From Prolixibacteraceae bacterium (GTDB lineage Bacteria; Bacteroidota; Bacteroidia; Bacteroidales; Prolixibacteraceae), in contig JABGRN010000021.1 in assembly GCA_018648265.1 (NCBI GenBank), positions 1 to 52,877 on the forward strand: a DNA stretch of 52,877 nucleotides, given 5' to 3'. Shown here in pieces: positions 7,888 to 17,080 of the stretch. A program made the position numbers and the translations under genes. The notes below the pieces were generated by a model, which was given only the letters and a program-made list of their open reading frames with translations, did not search any database and was not told the origin of the DNA. Position 1 is the first letter of the stretch. Each line of letters starts with the position of its first letter.

Positions 7888-8466
7888 TTAAAATTGAACT
7901 TCGGGAGCTGTTTCTGCACCTTGCTGTGCTTCAAAATAGGTTTTCTTTTCAAAACCAAACCAACCCGAATAAATCAATTGCGGAAATTTCCGAATGTAAG
8001 AATTATAAGTTTGAGTAGTTTCGTTGAATTTCCTTCGTTCAACTGCAATCCGGTTTTCTGTGCCTTCTAACTGTGCTTGCAAATCCAAAAAACTCTGATT
8101 GGCTTTTAAGTCGGGATATCGTTCAACAACCACCATTAATTTACTCAATGCCGATGACAAACCTGCCTGAGCCTGATTAAATTGCTGAATGGCCTGAGGT
8201 GATAAATTCGTAGGGTCGATATTTACAGAAGTGGCTTTCGAACGAGCCTCGATTACCCCAGTTAAAGTTTCCTGTTCGTGTGCTGCATAACCTTTTACAG
8301 TATTCACCAAATTTGGTATTAAATCGGCACGACGTTGGTAAACATTTTCAACTTGTGCCCACGACGAAGTAACAGCTTCATCCATGTCAACCATTTTGTT
8401 GTAGCCGCAACTTGAAAACAAAAAACCGCTTATTACGGCCAAAATTACTATGAATATTTTTTTCAT
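7888..8466 (-). CDS. lemA: LemA family lipoprotein
   Basis: A 192-residue LemA protein. The signal peptide ends in the lipobox FSSC, with Cys20 as the lipidation site. A long helical region follows with family landmarks: VENVYQRRADLIPNLVNTVKGYA (only its core RRADLIPNLV is needed), the RYPDLKAN segment, ENRIAVERRKFNE and the closing GWFGFEKKTYFEA. The fold is a membrane-anchored four-helix bundle. It is the first gene of the lemA-TPM-TPM operon and is transcribed away from hutU. The molecular function of LemA is undefined; the conserved partnership with TPM proteins points to envelope maintenance. Confidence 0.92.
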   Translation of the reverse strand: MKKIFIVILAVISGFLFSSCGYNKMVDMDEAVTSSWAQVENVYQRRADLIPNLVNTVKGYAAHEQETLTGVIEARSKATSVNIDPTNLSPQAIQQFNQAQAGLSSALSKLMVVVERYPDLKANQSFLDLQAQLEGTENRIAVERRKFNETTQTYNSYIRKFPQLIYSGWFGFEKKTYFEAQQGAETAPEVQF

Positions 8467-8587
8467 TTTTTATTAAAATTATTGATTGATTGCAAATATT
8501 CTAAAAATGTGTTAAAAATCAGTGCTAAATTCGGGGAAAGGCAATAATTTGCCGCTGTATTTCATTTAACAAGAGATAAAGTAAAAA

Positions 8588-10594
8588 ATGAGACATTCAG
8601 TAGAAAATTTCAGTAGTGCAATTTTAGAAGGGATTCCAAATTATTTACCCGCAAAAAAACCCTATAATTTAGAAGCAAATCATGCACCGAAAAGAAAAGA
8701 TATTCTTACCCTCAAAGAAAAAAAACTGGCTCTTAAAAATGCTTTACGTTACTTCCCGGCTCAATTACATGCCGACCTGGCTCCCGAATTTTTAGATGAA
8801 TTAAACCGTTTCGGAAGAATATACATGTACCGTTTTCAGCCGGAATATAAAATTCATGCGCGACCGATTAACGAATATCCAGCCAATTCTGTGCAAGCTG
8901 CTTCAATAATGTTAATGATTCAAAACAATCTCGATCCGGCAGTTGCACAACATCCACACGAATTAATTACTTATGGTGGAAATGGCGCTGTTTTTCAAAA
9001 CTGGGCGCAGTATTTATTGACAATGAAATATCTGGCAGAAATGACAGATGAGCAAACCTTAGTTATGTATTCCGGCCACCCGATGGGATTGTTTCCTTCG
9101 CATAAAAATGCTCCGCGAGTTGTGGTAACTAATGGAATGGTTGTTCCTAACTATTCAACGCGCGATGATTATGAAAAAATGAATGCGCTGGGTGTTTCAC
9201 AATACGGACAAATGACTGCCGGTTCGTACATGTACATCGGGCCACAAGGAATTGTGCACGGAACTACAATTACAGTTATGAACGCTGCACGATTGCATTC
9301 GCCGGGCGATTTTGCCGGAAAAATTTTTGTAACCAGCGGACTTGGAGGAATGTCGGGTGCACAAGCAAAAGCAACAGTAATTGCGGGAATGATTTGTGTG
9401 GTTGGCGAAATTAATCCGAAGGTAGTAGAAACGCGTTATAAACAAGGTTGGGTAGATGAAGTTTTTACTAATTTAGATATTCTAACAACTCGCATTCAAA
9501 AAGCTCAAAAAAACAAAGAAGCAGTTTCGCTTGCCTACGAGGGAAATATTATTGATTTGTGGGAGAAATTGGCTGAACAAAATATCAAAATTGAATTGGG
9601 TTCTGACCAAACATCTTTGCATAATCCATTTGCAGGAGGTTATTATCCTGCAAAAATGTCGTTGGAAGAATCAAATAAAATGATGGCTGAACAACCTGAA
9701 CTTTTTAAAGAAAAAGTTTATGAATCGCTACGAAGGCAAGTTTCTGCAATAAATAAAATGGCAAAAAACGGAATGTATTTCTGGGATTATGGAAATGCTT
9801 TTTTGTTGGAAGCAAGCAGAGCTGGCGCAGAAATTACAAATTCTGAAGGCGATTTTATTTACCCATCGTATGTGCAAGATATTATGGGGCCACTTTTTTT
9901 CGATTACGGATTTGGTCCGTTTCGCTGGGTTTGTACTTCTGGCAAAGCAGTGGATTTGGAAAAAACAGATAAAATTGCTGCCGCTGTTTTAATGGAACTG
10001 GCTGAAAATGCGCCCGATGAAATTTCGCAACAAATGCAGGATAATATTCACTGGATAAAAGAGGCGGGAAAAAACAATTTGGTTGTTGGTTCGCAAGCCC
10101 GGATTTTATACGCAGACTGCAACGGACGAACCAAAATTGCCTTAGCATTTAACGATGCAATACAATCGGGAGAAATATCTGCACCCATTGTTTTGGGTCG
10201 CGATCACCACGATGTTTCGGGAACAGATTCGCCATACCGGGAAACTTCTAATATTTACGACGGATCGAGTTTTACCGCCGACATGGCGGTGCAAAATTTT
10301 GTTGGCGATGGTTTCCGGGGAGCAACCTGGGTTTCGTTGCACAACGGTGGCGGAGTTGGTTGGGGCGAAGTAATTAACGGTGGTTTTGGAATGACAATTG
10401 ACGGCTCAAAAGAAGCGGAATCAAGAATAGAAATGATGTTGCATTGGGATGTAAACAATGGCATTTCGCGGAGAAGTTGGGCACAAAACAAACCGGCAAA
10501 ATTTGCTATTCAACAAGCAATGAAAGAAAATAAAAAATTGAAAGTTACTTTGCCAAGTGAGGCGGATGATAAGTTTTTAGATAGATTGTTTTAA
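8588..10594 (+). CDS. hutU: Urocanate hydratase (long Bacteroidota form)
   Basis: A 668-residue urocanase, the NAD-dependent enzyme converting urocanate to imidazolone propionate in histidine breakdown. The family core is unmistakable: YGGNGAVFQNW, MYSGHPMGLFPSH, the dinucleotide-binding GLGGMSG (251-257) and the catalytic-site segment WVCTSGKA with Cys449. It is about 110 residues longer than the classical Pseudomonas-type enzyme, with extra sequence at the N-terminus and an insertion before the cysteine segment. This matches the long form found in Bacteroidota. No hutH, hutI or formimidoyl-transferase gene is adjacent, so the rest of the pathway must lie elsewhere. It begins 121 bp from the divergent lemA operon. 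Confidence 0.93.
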   Translation: MRHSVENFSSAILEGIPNYLPAKKPYNLEANHAPKRKDILTLKEKKLALKNALRYFPAQLHADLAPEFLDELNRFGRIYMYRFQPEYKIHARPINEYPANSVQAASIMLMIQNNLDPAVAQHPHELITYGGNGAVFQNWAQYLLTMKYLAEMTDEQTLVMYSGHPMGLFPSHKNAPRVVVTNGMVVPNYSTRDDYEKMNALGVSQYGQMTAGSYMYIGPQGIVHGTTITVMNAARLHSPGDFAGKIFVTSGLGGMSGAQAKATVIAGMICVVGEINPKVVETRYKQGWVDEVFTNLDILTTRIQKAQKNKEAVSLAYEGNIIDLWEKLAEQNIKIELGSDQTSLHNPFAGGYYPAKMSLEESNKMMAEQPELFKEKVYESLRRQVSAINKMAKNGMYFWDYGNAFLLEASRAGAEITNSEGDFIYPSYVQDIMGPLFFDYGFGPFRWVCTSGKAVDLEKTDKIAAAVLMELAENAPDEISQQMQDNIHWIKEAGKNNLVVGSQARILYADCNGRTKIALAFNDAIQSGEISAPIVLGRDHHDVSGTDSPYRETSNIYDGSSFTADMAVQNFVGDGFRGATWVSLHNGGGVGWGEVINGGFGMTIDGSKEAESRIEMMLHWDVNNGISRRSWAQNKPAKFAIQQAMKENKKLKVTLPSEADDKFLDRLF

Positions 10595-10640
10595 TTTTTG
10601 TGGAGTAAAGAACAAATAAAAATTAGGGGATAATAAAAGA

Positions 10641-10979
10641 TCATTCTTCTTCAAACATCATTGAATAAGGGCGTTCAATTTCTGTCTGCAATTCACTAAT
10701 ACCAATATTTCTACTTTTGCGAATGTATTCTCTTCCATCGAAAAAAACCAAAATAGTTGGTGCGGCAAAAACCTGGTTTTGAGCTGCAACTTCCGGTAAT
10801 TTATCCGACTTTATATAAACCATTTTAATTTTAGGGAATTCGTCCTGAATTAAATCATCAACTTTGGGTTTTAAAACCTTACAAACATTACAAGCTTCGG
10901 TTGAAAAATAACCCAGCAATGCCGGTTCTTTTTCCTTTAATTCTAAAAACTCTTCGAATGATTTTATTTCAACAAACAT
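10641..10979 (-). CDS. Thioredoxin-family protein with CNVC motif
   Basis: A 112-residue single-domain protein with a thioredoxin fold. The redox motif is C30-N-V-C33 rather than CGPC, followed by the usual helix, and the cis-proline loop is at APTILVFF. There is no signal peptide, so it acts in the cytoplasm. The altered dipeptide between the cysteines implies a different redox potential from TrxA. It is the last gene of a minus-strand run with the CoA-binding protein and ispF. Its partner proteins are unknown; a general disulfide reductase or thiol-buffering role is likely. Confidence 0.85.
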   Translation of the reverse strand: MFVEIKSFEEFLELKEKEPALLGYFSTEACNVCKVLKPKVDDLIQDEFPKIKMVYIKSDKLPEVAAQNQVFAAPTILVFFDGREYIRKSRNIGISELQTEIERPYSMMFEEE

Positions 10980-10991
10980 TTTTGTCTAATT

Positions 10992-11357
10992 TTAATATTG
11001 CCCGGTACTCAACATTACCAAAGTACAGGCCTCAATAACTTCAATCCCTTTGTTCTCCAACACTTCAGCTAATTCGTTGTTTTCAGCACCCGGATTAAAA
11101 ATAACTCTTTTGGGTTTTAATTCCACCAACTTATTATAATATTCCAATTGTCGTTTCTCGCCAACATACATTGTAACTGTATGAATATTTTTTGTTCCCG
11201 GAAATTCAGTTTGAATTTTAATATCTGCAATATTCCCTTTTCGTTTTGCCAATGCAACAACTTCGTTTCCATGTTTTTGTAAGGAGTGAATTGCCAGGTA
11301 CGAATAACGAGCCGGATTCATACTTGCCCCAATAACCAAAGTTCGCTTGTTTTCCAT
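10992..11357 (-). CDS. CoA-binding domain protein (YccU-like)
   Basis: A 121-residue Rossmann-fold protein of the CoA_binding_2 family. The N-terminal TLVIGASMNPARYSY gives the nucleotide-binding loop (GAS..P.RYS), followed by HSLQKHGNEVVAL and the PKRVIFNPGAENNEL helix near residue 84. Proteins of this family consist only of this domain and bind CoA or acyl-CoA; no reaction is firmly assigned. It lies 12 bp before the thioredoxin-like gene and one base after ispF, so it belongs to the porV-ispF transcription unit. Confidence 0.88.
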   Translation of the reverse strand: MENKRTLVIGASMNPARYSYLAIHSLQKHGNEVVALAKRKGNIADIKIQTEFPGTKNIHTVTMYVGEKRQLEYYNKLVELKPKRVIFNPGAENNELAEVLENKGIEVIEACTLVMLSTGQY

Positions 11358-11358
11358 T

Positions 11359-11838
11359 TTACGATTTTTTCAGCAGAACAATCGCACTGGCAGAAATCCC
11401 TTCCTCGCGACCTTCGAAACCTAATTTTTCGGTAGTTGTAGCTTTTACTGAAATTTGGTCAACATCAATTTCCAAAACAGCAGCCATAATTATTTCCATT
11501 TCAGGAATAAACGGTTTTAATTTGGGTTGCTGAGCACTTATTGTAGAATCGATATTTACAATCTCGTACCCTTTTTGCTTAACCAAATCATACGATTTCT
11601 TTAAAAGGACTTTGCTGTCAATATTTTTAAATTCATCAGAAGAATCGGGGAAATGTGTTCCAATGTCTCTAAGTTTCAAGGCTCCGAGTAAAGCATCACA
11701 AATTGCATGAATTAGAACATCACCATCGGAATGCGCAATCGTTCCTTTCGAGTGTGGAATTAAAATACCGCCAAGCCACAAAGTTTCTCCTTCGGCAAGG
11801 CGGTGCACATCATATCCTTGTCCAATCCGGAAATCCAT
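11359..11838 (-). CDS. ispF: 2-C-methyl-D-erythritol 2,4-cyclodiphosphate synthase
   Basis: A 159-residue IspF, the zinc enzyme that forms the cyclic diphosphate in the MEP isoprenoid pathway. The metal ligands D10, H12 and H44 occupy their usual places (IGQGYDVHRL, then DGDVLIHAICDALLGA). The later segments KGYEIVNIDST and the C-terminal KATTTEKLGFEGREEGISA complete the signature. Full length. Its start codon directly abuts the porV stop codon, with no intervening base, so it is read through from porV; this places an essential metabolic gene downstream of a secretion gene. Confidence 0.96.
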   Translation of the reverse strand: MDFRIGQGYDVHRLAEGETLWLGGILIPHSKGTIAHSDGDVLIHAICDALLGALKLRDIGTHFPDSSDEFKNIDSKVLLKKSYDLVKQKGYEIVNIDSTISAQQPKLKPFIPEMEIIMAAVLEIDVDQISVKATTTEKLGFEGREEGISASAIVLLKKS

Positions 11839-13014
11839 TTAACGTTGATTTCCAAAAGCATCAACATCGAATGAGAGGGTAAACCTCAAGGTATTTTCCA
11901 GTGGGTGGTTTCTTTGTGTTGGCAACAAGTACGAAAAATCGAGGGCAAAAACATTTAGCCTTAAACCGGCACCAGCTGTTAAAAATTTACGGTTACCCTT
12001 GTTTTCGTGTTCATAAAAATAACCGGCACGCAGTGCAAACTGTTTGTTATACCAATATTCAACACCAACCGATAAGTTTATTTCCTGCAGCTCCTCCGAT
12101 AAACCACCTGGTGCATCGGCAAACGATGAAAAAATACCTGAAATTGGTGATATGTCAGAATTAATCCCTCCTGGATAAATAACATCGCCATCATCAAAAC
12201 CAAGTGTGTCTATTGGAGGCGTTGGTACCAGTAATTTATTTGCTTCAACCGCAAAAGTAATACTGTTGTATTCATCCATTTCTGTGGTGTAAGAAGCTCC
12301 CAATTTTAATGTTGTCGGGATAAAATCTTTTACTTCTCCATCGGTGTACGAAATTTTTGCACCAATATTCTGAATATTAATTCCGGCAGAGAATATATTC
12401 TCACGTCGATTTGCCCTAAATTCATTGTATAAATAAAAGGCAACATCGGCAGCAAAAGAGCTTCCTGCATTGGATTCGATCCCATTAATTAATTGCCCCC
12501 CAGTTAAATCGGAACGTATGTACCTCAGTGCTACTGCCCCCGAAAAAATTTCAGAAAGTAAACGGGTGTAACCCAAATCCAGTGCAAATTCGTTTGGGCT
12601 TTGTTGCCCCATGTATTCTCCATATTCGCTTGTAAAAACAATGTCGCCAAGTGAAAAATAACGCAATGAACTACTTATAGTTTGTACTTCATCTAATTTT
12701 TTATAACCTGCAATATAGGCTAAATTAATATCGTTAACCAAGGCACGCAACCAAGGTGAATAAGATAAACCAACACCCATATCGCTTTCGATGAAAGCAT
12801 ATTTTGCAGGGTTCCAATGTTGCGAACTTACATCGGGACTGGTTCCCACCCCTACATCACCCATTCCACCCGCTCTCGAATCGGGAGTGATTGATAAAAA
12901 AGGAACTGCCGTTGTAATGGTATTTGCCCCCGAAGTGGTGGCTTGTGCATTTACACTTTCTGAAAGAGTAACTATCAATGCTATAACAAATAAAAGTCGA
13001 ATTAATTTTACCAT
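11839..13014 (-). CDS. porV: Type IX secretion outer-membrane shuttle protein PorV (LptO)
   Basis: A 391-residue outer-membrane beta-barrel of the FadL-like PorV family. A signal peptide ends near VNA-QA (residue 24). The mature N-terminus contains TTAVPFLSITPDSRAGGMGDVGVG (key part SITPDSRAGGMGD), the diagnostic PorV/PorQ segment, followed by SQHWNPAKYAF and many amphipathic strands up to a C-terminal aromatic-containing strand. PorV collects cargo from the Sov translocon and delivers it to the PorU sortase on the cell surface. It sits immediately downstream of porU, as in Porphyromonas, but a good promoter at 13038-13066 suggests it can also be transcribed alone. Confidence 0.93.
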   Translation of the reverse strand: MVKLIRLLFVIALIVTLSESVNAQATTSGANTITTAVPFLSITPDSRAGGMGDVGVGTSPDVSSQHWNPAKYAFIESDMGVGLSYSPWLRALVNDINLAYIAGYKKLDEVQTISSSLRYFSLGDIVFTSEYGEYMGQQSPNEFALDLGYTRLLSEIFSGAVALRYIRSDLTGGQLINGIESNAGSSFAADVAFYLYNEFRANRRENIFSAGINIQNIGAKISYTDGEVKDFIPTTLKLGASYTTEMDEYNSITFAVEANKLLVPTPPIDTLGFDDGDVIYPGGINSDISPISGIFSSFADAPGGLSEELQEINLSVGVEYWYNKQFALRAGYFYEHENKGNRKFLTAGAGLRLNVFALDFSYLLPTQRNHPLENTLRFTLSFDVDAFGNQR

Positions 13015-13037
13015 AATTTATCTAAAATTGAGCGCTG

Positions 13038-13066
13038 CAAAGATATAATAATTGTCTTTGTTGCAA
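13038..13066 (-). promoter_or_regulatory. Candidate promoter for porV-ispF
   Basis: On the minus strand, TTG (13064-13066), an 18-bp spacer and TATCTTTG (13038-13045) fit the Bacteroidota -33/-7 pattern. The predicted start is about 15 bp before the porV ATG, giving a very short leader. It would let porV, ispF and the following genes be transcribed independently of the long porU gene. Confidence 0.5.
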
Positions 13067-13125
13067 TAACTAAATTAAAAAAGAGAACGGTTGTTTTTAT
13101 GAAAAAGTACATTAGTAAAAAGAAA

Positions 13126-16100
13126 TTAGTGCGCAACAATCATCTTTCCTGATTTAGAAGCAATTACACCATCGTTATTTTGTGCTGTTATTTTATAAAT
13201 ATAGATCCCATTCCGAACCTGAATGCCTGTTTCGTTTAGATCCCATCTCACCGGATTACTGCTTATTCCGTTAGATCCAATTTGCCCGGTAAAATAATCT
13301 ATTCGCCTTCCGACCTGATCATAAATCTCGAATATTGCATCGAGTGTGGCATCAGATTGATTATGGCTAAATGTAAAAAAAGTATAATCGTTTACCGGAT
13401 TTGGATAGTTGCTGACTTCTGAAATAAAAAACCCGCCCGATACAACAAATTCAATTTCTACTTCAGTAGAATTGTTGGCTACGTCCCAAACTTTTAATAT
13501 TAACGAATGTTTTCCTATTGAAAGATCTCTTAATGGGTACGAAATCGTTCCACTGGTATAATCGTCGGTGTTTGCCTGGTAAAAATTATTCAGCACTAAT
13601 ACATTTGAATAATCATTGTCTAAAACCGCAGTTATGTCGTGGCCAATTCCGGTGCCTACAGTGTTAATTCCATTTTCATCAGAAATTAATGCTAACATTG
13701 TTGGGTTTTTACTGGTATTACCGCCCGGAACAAAATCTTGCGAATCCATAAACAGTTGTACTTGCGGTCCCTGATTATCCGAAATTTGAGAACCTGATGT
13801 ACCCCCAATCACAAAATTCTCGAATGCCCCGTGTGCATCAACCACATTGTTGTCGGCATAATATACCACTTTACCTTCACCCAAATTGTATGAAATATCT
13901 TTTGGGACTACAAAACTGAATGAAAAATCTCCATTGGTAACGCTTGCCAAACCTTTGTAAATCACGTTTTCCTGAACTTTAAAATCCATTGGGTTTTGTC
14001 CGCCATTTCCCAGGGTTTCCATAATAATTGCCTTGTCGTAAACTGTTGGGGTAATTTTACCCGAAAAATTATCAAGTTTATTACCAAGATTATCGGCAAT
14101 ATAACCTGAAATAGTAATTTTTTGCAAAGCCCCAATTGTGTCAGGAATCCCAGTCGCGTTTTTCTGATTTATGGTTGTTGTGGTAACCTTATTTTGAGGG
14201 TACGAAAGTTTTAAGGCAGGGTCGGCCAATAAACTAAAATTCCTTTTATTAGTTGTATTAATCGTATTGACTTTTGCCAGTCTCATAATATCTCCCATCC
14301 GGTAATGATCCCCGTTTGCATCTTTTTCAAAAACAAAATTGTAAAAACTACGGCTCAGCAAAAAATTGGAATATGCAAACACGACCCTGGTTGTTGAAAA
14401 CAGCCCGATACCGCCACCACTGGGGTTGAACAGAACATACTCACCTGCCGATGTGTCGTCGGCATCGAAGCGGCTAAATTCGCATGTAGCAGTAACAAAA
14501 ATAGGCAGTGTATTCGAATTCGACCATGAATTAATATTACTCACATCAAGCACATGTTCGTCAGCCATAAAACGTTCGTTTGCATGGCCAACGTAATTTA
14601 AAACCAGCACTCCGTCTTTTACGCGTTTATTTATGGCGTCGGTTACGTCTGGGTATCGTTCGCCGGCCGGTGTTGCTTCTTGTAAAAATGCATCAAAATA
14701 AATTTTATCTGTTACAAACTCGGTGTGATTATCGTTTATATGATTGGCCAGTTTTTCCGAATCCGACATGTGTAAATTACCGTCTTCATCGTCGCCAATA
14801 AAACAAACTACATTTCGCCAGGTACCCAAAGCTTCAGGTGAATAATAATTTAATATTTTGTTTACAACAAGCTCAGCCTGAAATGTTGAAGAAGCAGGAA
14901 TCCGGCCAATTCCCAGATCAACCGCCCCATTGTACACACTTTCATTGTTATCGAGCATAATAAAATAATCGTCGGTAATAAACGAGGCAACAGGGTTTAG
15001 CGAATTGTCTGACTGAAATGTTGGGATAAAAACCTGGCTTCCCGGATTAATATTTTTATTATCGTAGCTACCATCTCCAAGAAGCAGGACATATTTTAAA
15101 ATATCATCGCGGTCGTAAAACATTTTTATAAAATTCCGGATGCCAGTGGCACTTTTGCCCCCTGAACTAAACTCATTGTAAATTTTATCAGTTTGAACAA
15201 CTTCAACTTTCATCCCATCGTAGTTCCTGTGAAAATCTGCAAGAGCGTTTGCCGGGCTTAAAAAATTAGGATGGGTAATTATTAAAAACTCAGGTGTGTT
15301 TAAACTATGAATATCCTGGTTTTCAATTTCTCCAACCAACTCAGGTTCCGGAAAACTCCCACTGAGGTTAAAAGCACAGTATTCCCGCAATTCATTTGCA
15401 GGGCGTTTTCCTTTTGCAATGCTGCCGATTATTTGGAGTGGTACTTCTTTAACATTATTTAAATCACTTACATCGAATACAACTGTTTCTGAAGAACTGT
15501 TTTCTATTGAGAATTCAATAATATTATCATTTCCTGTCGATGTAATATCCCGAAAAAATAATGCTTCATCTTCATTTATAAGTTTTTTTCGGTAATTAAG
15601 TTCAACAAAATCGAGCCAGGCTTCCGAACTACTGTTGCTTGCCAGGTAATTTAACGAAAGTGAAAGTTGATCCCCTGATATGTTTCCTGCAATCCTGATT
15701 TCACGTTCATCGGCAAAAAGCGATGTGGGATCGCTGGTGTTCACTTTATAAAAACTAAGTTTGCCTACATTAGATTGGTTTATTGAAACTGACATTTCGG
15801 AGGTAGAAGAGGACCGGGCTGCAGCATTTACTCGAATTGAAACATTATTCAAATTGTCTAAATTTTTTAAATCAAATTCCAGGGTTTTGTTGGTTCCATT
15901 AATAAATTTATCACCAAACCATTGTTTTCCCGAATGCAATAAATTGTATTTTTCAAATTCGTATAATTCGTATGCATCGAATGTTGAAATTGTATGAGTT
16001 GAGGTCTCTTGGATTTCGGGTAAAAGTTCAATGTTTTTTGGTACACCAACATCTTCTGTTAAAAAGAAATATCCTTTTGTTGAATAATTATTTACATCGT

Positions 16101-16866
16101 GTTTAAAATACATCCCGCTGTTATCGGGTTGCCAGGAATTTGTTCCTGGCCCATAAAAAAACAAGCAGTCAATACCATTATTTTTTCCATGCCACACTGC
16201 ACTTTGGTTTAAATCGTCGTACTCAATATCTGCAGGGTTTTCCGGCAAACTGAGCCCACCGCTACCAAATAAATTAACCTGTGAGGGGTTTGAAAATCCC
16301 CACTCCGATAATAAAGAATATGGGATTTTATATAATCCATTTCCAGAGATACTGATTTTTACCCAATGCCCGCTTTTTAATACCGATTCATTTTTCCAGC
16401 CATAATTTAATACAGAAGCAGTCTTAGTTTTTATCGGAATCTGCTTTAATTCAAATGATTTTAAAAGTAGGATTTTATCACCACGCTTAATTATCGGATA
16501 TACCTGGAATTCAAGTTTTTGATTATCACCCGATTTTAACCTGAATTTTTCAATTTTTATCTCATCAGGTAATTCATTCAAAAAAGAAATTTCATCGTCC
16601 AAAACTAATTCTTCAAAAACCTCATTATCAATTACTACACGAAAATCCTGTGTAGGATTTGTCAGGGGATAAGTTTTTAGAAATACCGGGATCGAAGAAT
16701 TTACGTCAGGGAAAACTGCGTTTTCAAATGTAAAAGCGATTTTATTTTTGTCCGAAGAATTTAAGTTTGCAGGTATTTCCCAATTTAACGTAATAAAATC
16801 TTTTTGAACATCGTTTACTGAAAAACCGACGATAATTATAAATAATAAAAAAATATATTTCTTCAT
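13126..16866 (-). CDS. porU: Type IX secretion sortase PorU (C25 peptidase family)
   Basis: A protein of 1246 residues when started at the ATG at 16866, which gives a clean signal peptide (MKKYIFLLFIIIVGFS); the frame remains open to 16956 but the extra 30 residues look non-native. The central region is a gingipain-type C25 cysteine peptidase, with catalytic His761 in NYVGHANE and Cys795 in TATCEFSRFD, preceded by LLGDGSYDN and GIGRIPA segments. The C-terminal 95 residues (from NYPNP near 1153) form a T9SS type A-like sorting domain. PorU removes the C-terminal signals of T9SS cargo and attaches it to A-LPS at the cell surface. It is divergent from gldJ and upstream of porV. Confidence 0.94.
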   Translation of the reverse strand: MKKYIFLLFIIIVGFSVNDVQKDFITLNWEIPANLNSSDKNKIAFTFENAVFPDVNSSIPVFLKTYPLTNPTQDFRVVIDNEVFEELVLDDEISFLNELPDEIKIEKFRLKSGDNQKLEFQVYPIIKRGDKILLLKSFELKQIPIKTKTASVLNYGWKNESVLKSGHWVKISISGNGLYKIPYSLLSEWGFSNPSQVNLFGSGGLSLPENPADIEYDDLNQSAVWHGKNNGIDCLFFYGPGTNSWQPDNSGMYFKHDVNNYSTKGYFFLTEDVGVPKNIELLPEIQETSTHTISTFDAYELYEFEKYNLLHSGKQWFGDKFINGTNKTLEFDLKNLDNLNNVSIRVNAAARSSSTSEMSVSINQSNVGKLSFYKVNTSDPTSLFADEREIRIAGNISGDQLSLSLNYLASNSSSEAWLDFVELNYRKKLINEDEALFFRDITSTGNDNIIEFSIENSSSETVVFDVSDLNNVKEVPLQIIGSIAKGKRPANELREYCAFNLSGSFPEPELVGEIENQDIHSLNTPEFLIITHPNFLSPANALADFHRNYDGMKVEVVQTDKIYNEFSSGGKSATGIRNFIKMFYDRDDILKYVLLLGDGSYDNKNINPGSQVFIPTFQSDNSLNPVASFITDDYFIMLDNNESVYNGAVDLGIGRIPASSTFQAELVVNKILNYYSPEALGTWRNVVCFIGDDEDGNLHMSDSEKLANHINDNHTEFVTDKIYFDAFLQEATPAGERYPDVTDAINKRVKDGVLVLNYVGHANERFMADEHVLDVSNINSWSNSNTLPIFVTATCEFSRFDADDTSAGEYVLFNPSGGGIGLFSTTRVVFAYSNFLLSRSFYNFVFEKDANGDHYRMGDIMRLAKVNTINTTNKRNFSLLADPALKLSYPQNKVTTTTINQKNATGIPDTIGALQKITISGYIADNLGNKLDNFSGKITPTVYDKAIIMETLGNGGQNPMDFKVQENVIYKGLASVTNGDFSFSFVVPKDISYNLGEGKVVYYADNNVVDAHGAFENFVIGGTSGSQISDNQGPQVQLFMDSQDFVPGGNTSKNPTMLALISDENGINTVGTGIGHDITAVLDNDYSNVLVLNNFYQANTDDYTSGTISYPLRDLSIGKHSLILKVWDVANNSTEVEIEFVVSGGFFISEVSNYPNPVNDYTFFTFSHNQSDATLDAIFEIYDQVGRRIDYFTGQIGSNGISSNPVRWDLNETGIQVRNGIYIYKITAQNNDGVIASKSGKMIVAH

Positions 16867-17037
16867 TTGTAAATACCAAATTTGTAACTTTAAAACGACC
16901 ACTGAAAATAAATATTGCAATGTAAAACGTATTACAATAAACAATTTTCTCACCATCAGGTTGACAAAGATATCAACTTAGTTATGAAAAAACGCAAATA
17001 ATAAAACGGCTAAACAATAAGATTTGAACAAATTAGT

Positions 17038-17045
17038 TATATTTG
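17038..17045 (+). promoter_or_regulatory. Candidate -7 box (TATATTTG) for gldJ
   Basis: A perfect TAnnTTTG match lies 36 bp before the gldJ ATG. The nearest TTTG (17023-17026) is only 11 bp upstream, too close for a -33 element, so the call is partial. Confidence 0.4.
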
Positions 17046-17080
17046 TGTCGAACAAAAAAACAATTAAAAATATAAATTAG

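Noticed and set aside
13126-16866. porU as a secreted gingipain-type virulence protease
   Set aside because: The C25 fold is shared, but length, N-terminal domain and neighbours (porV, gldJ) identify the T9SS sortase.
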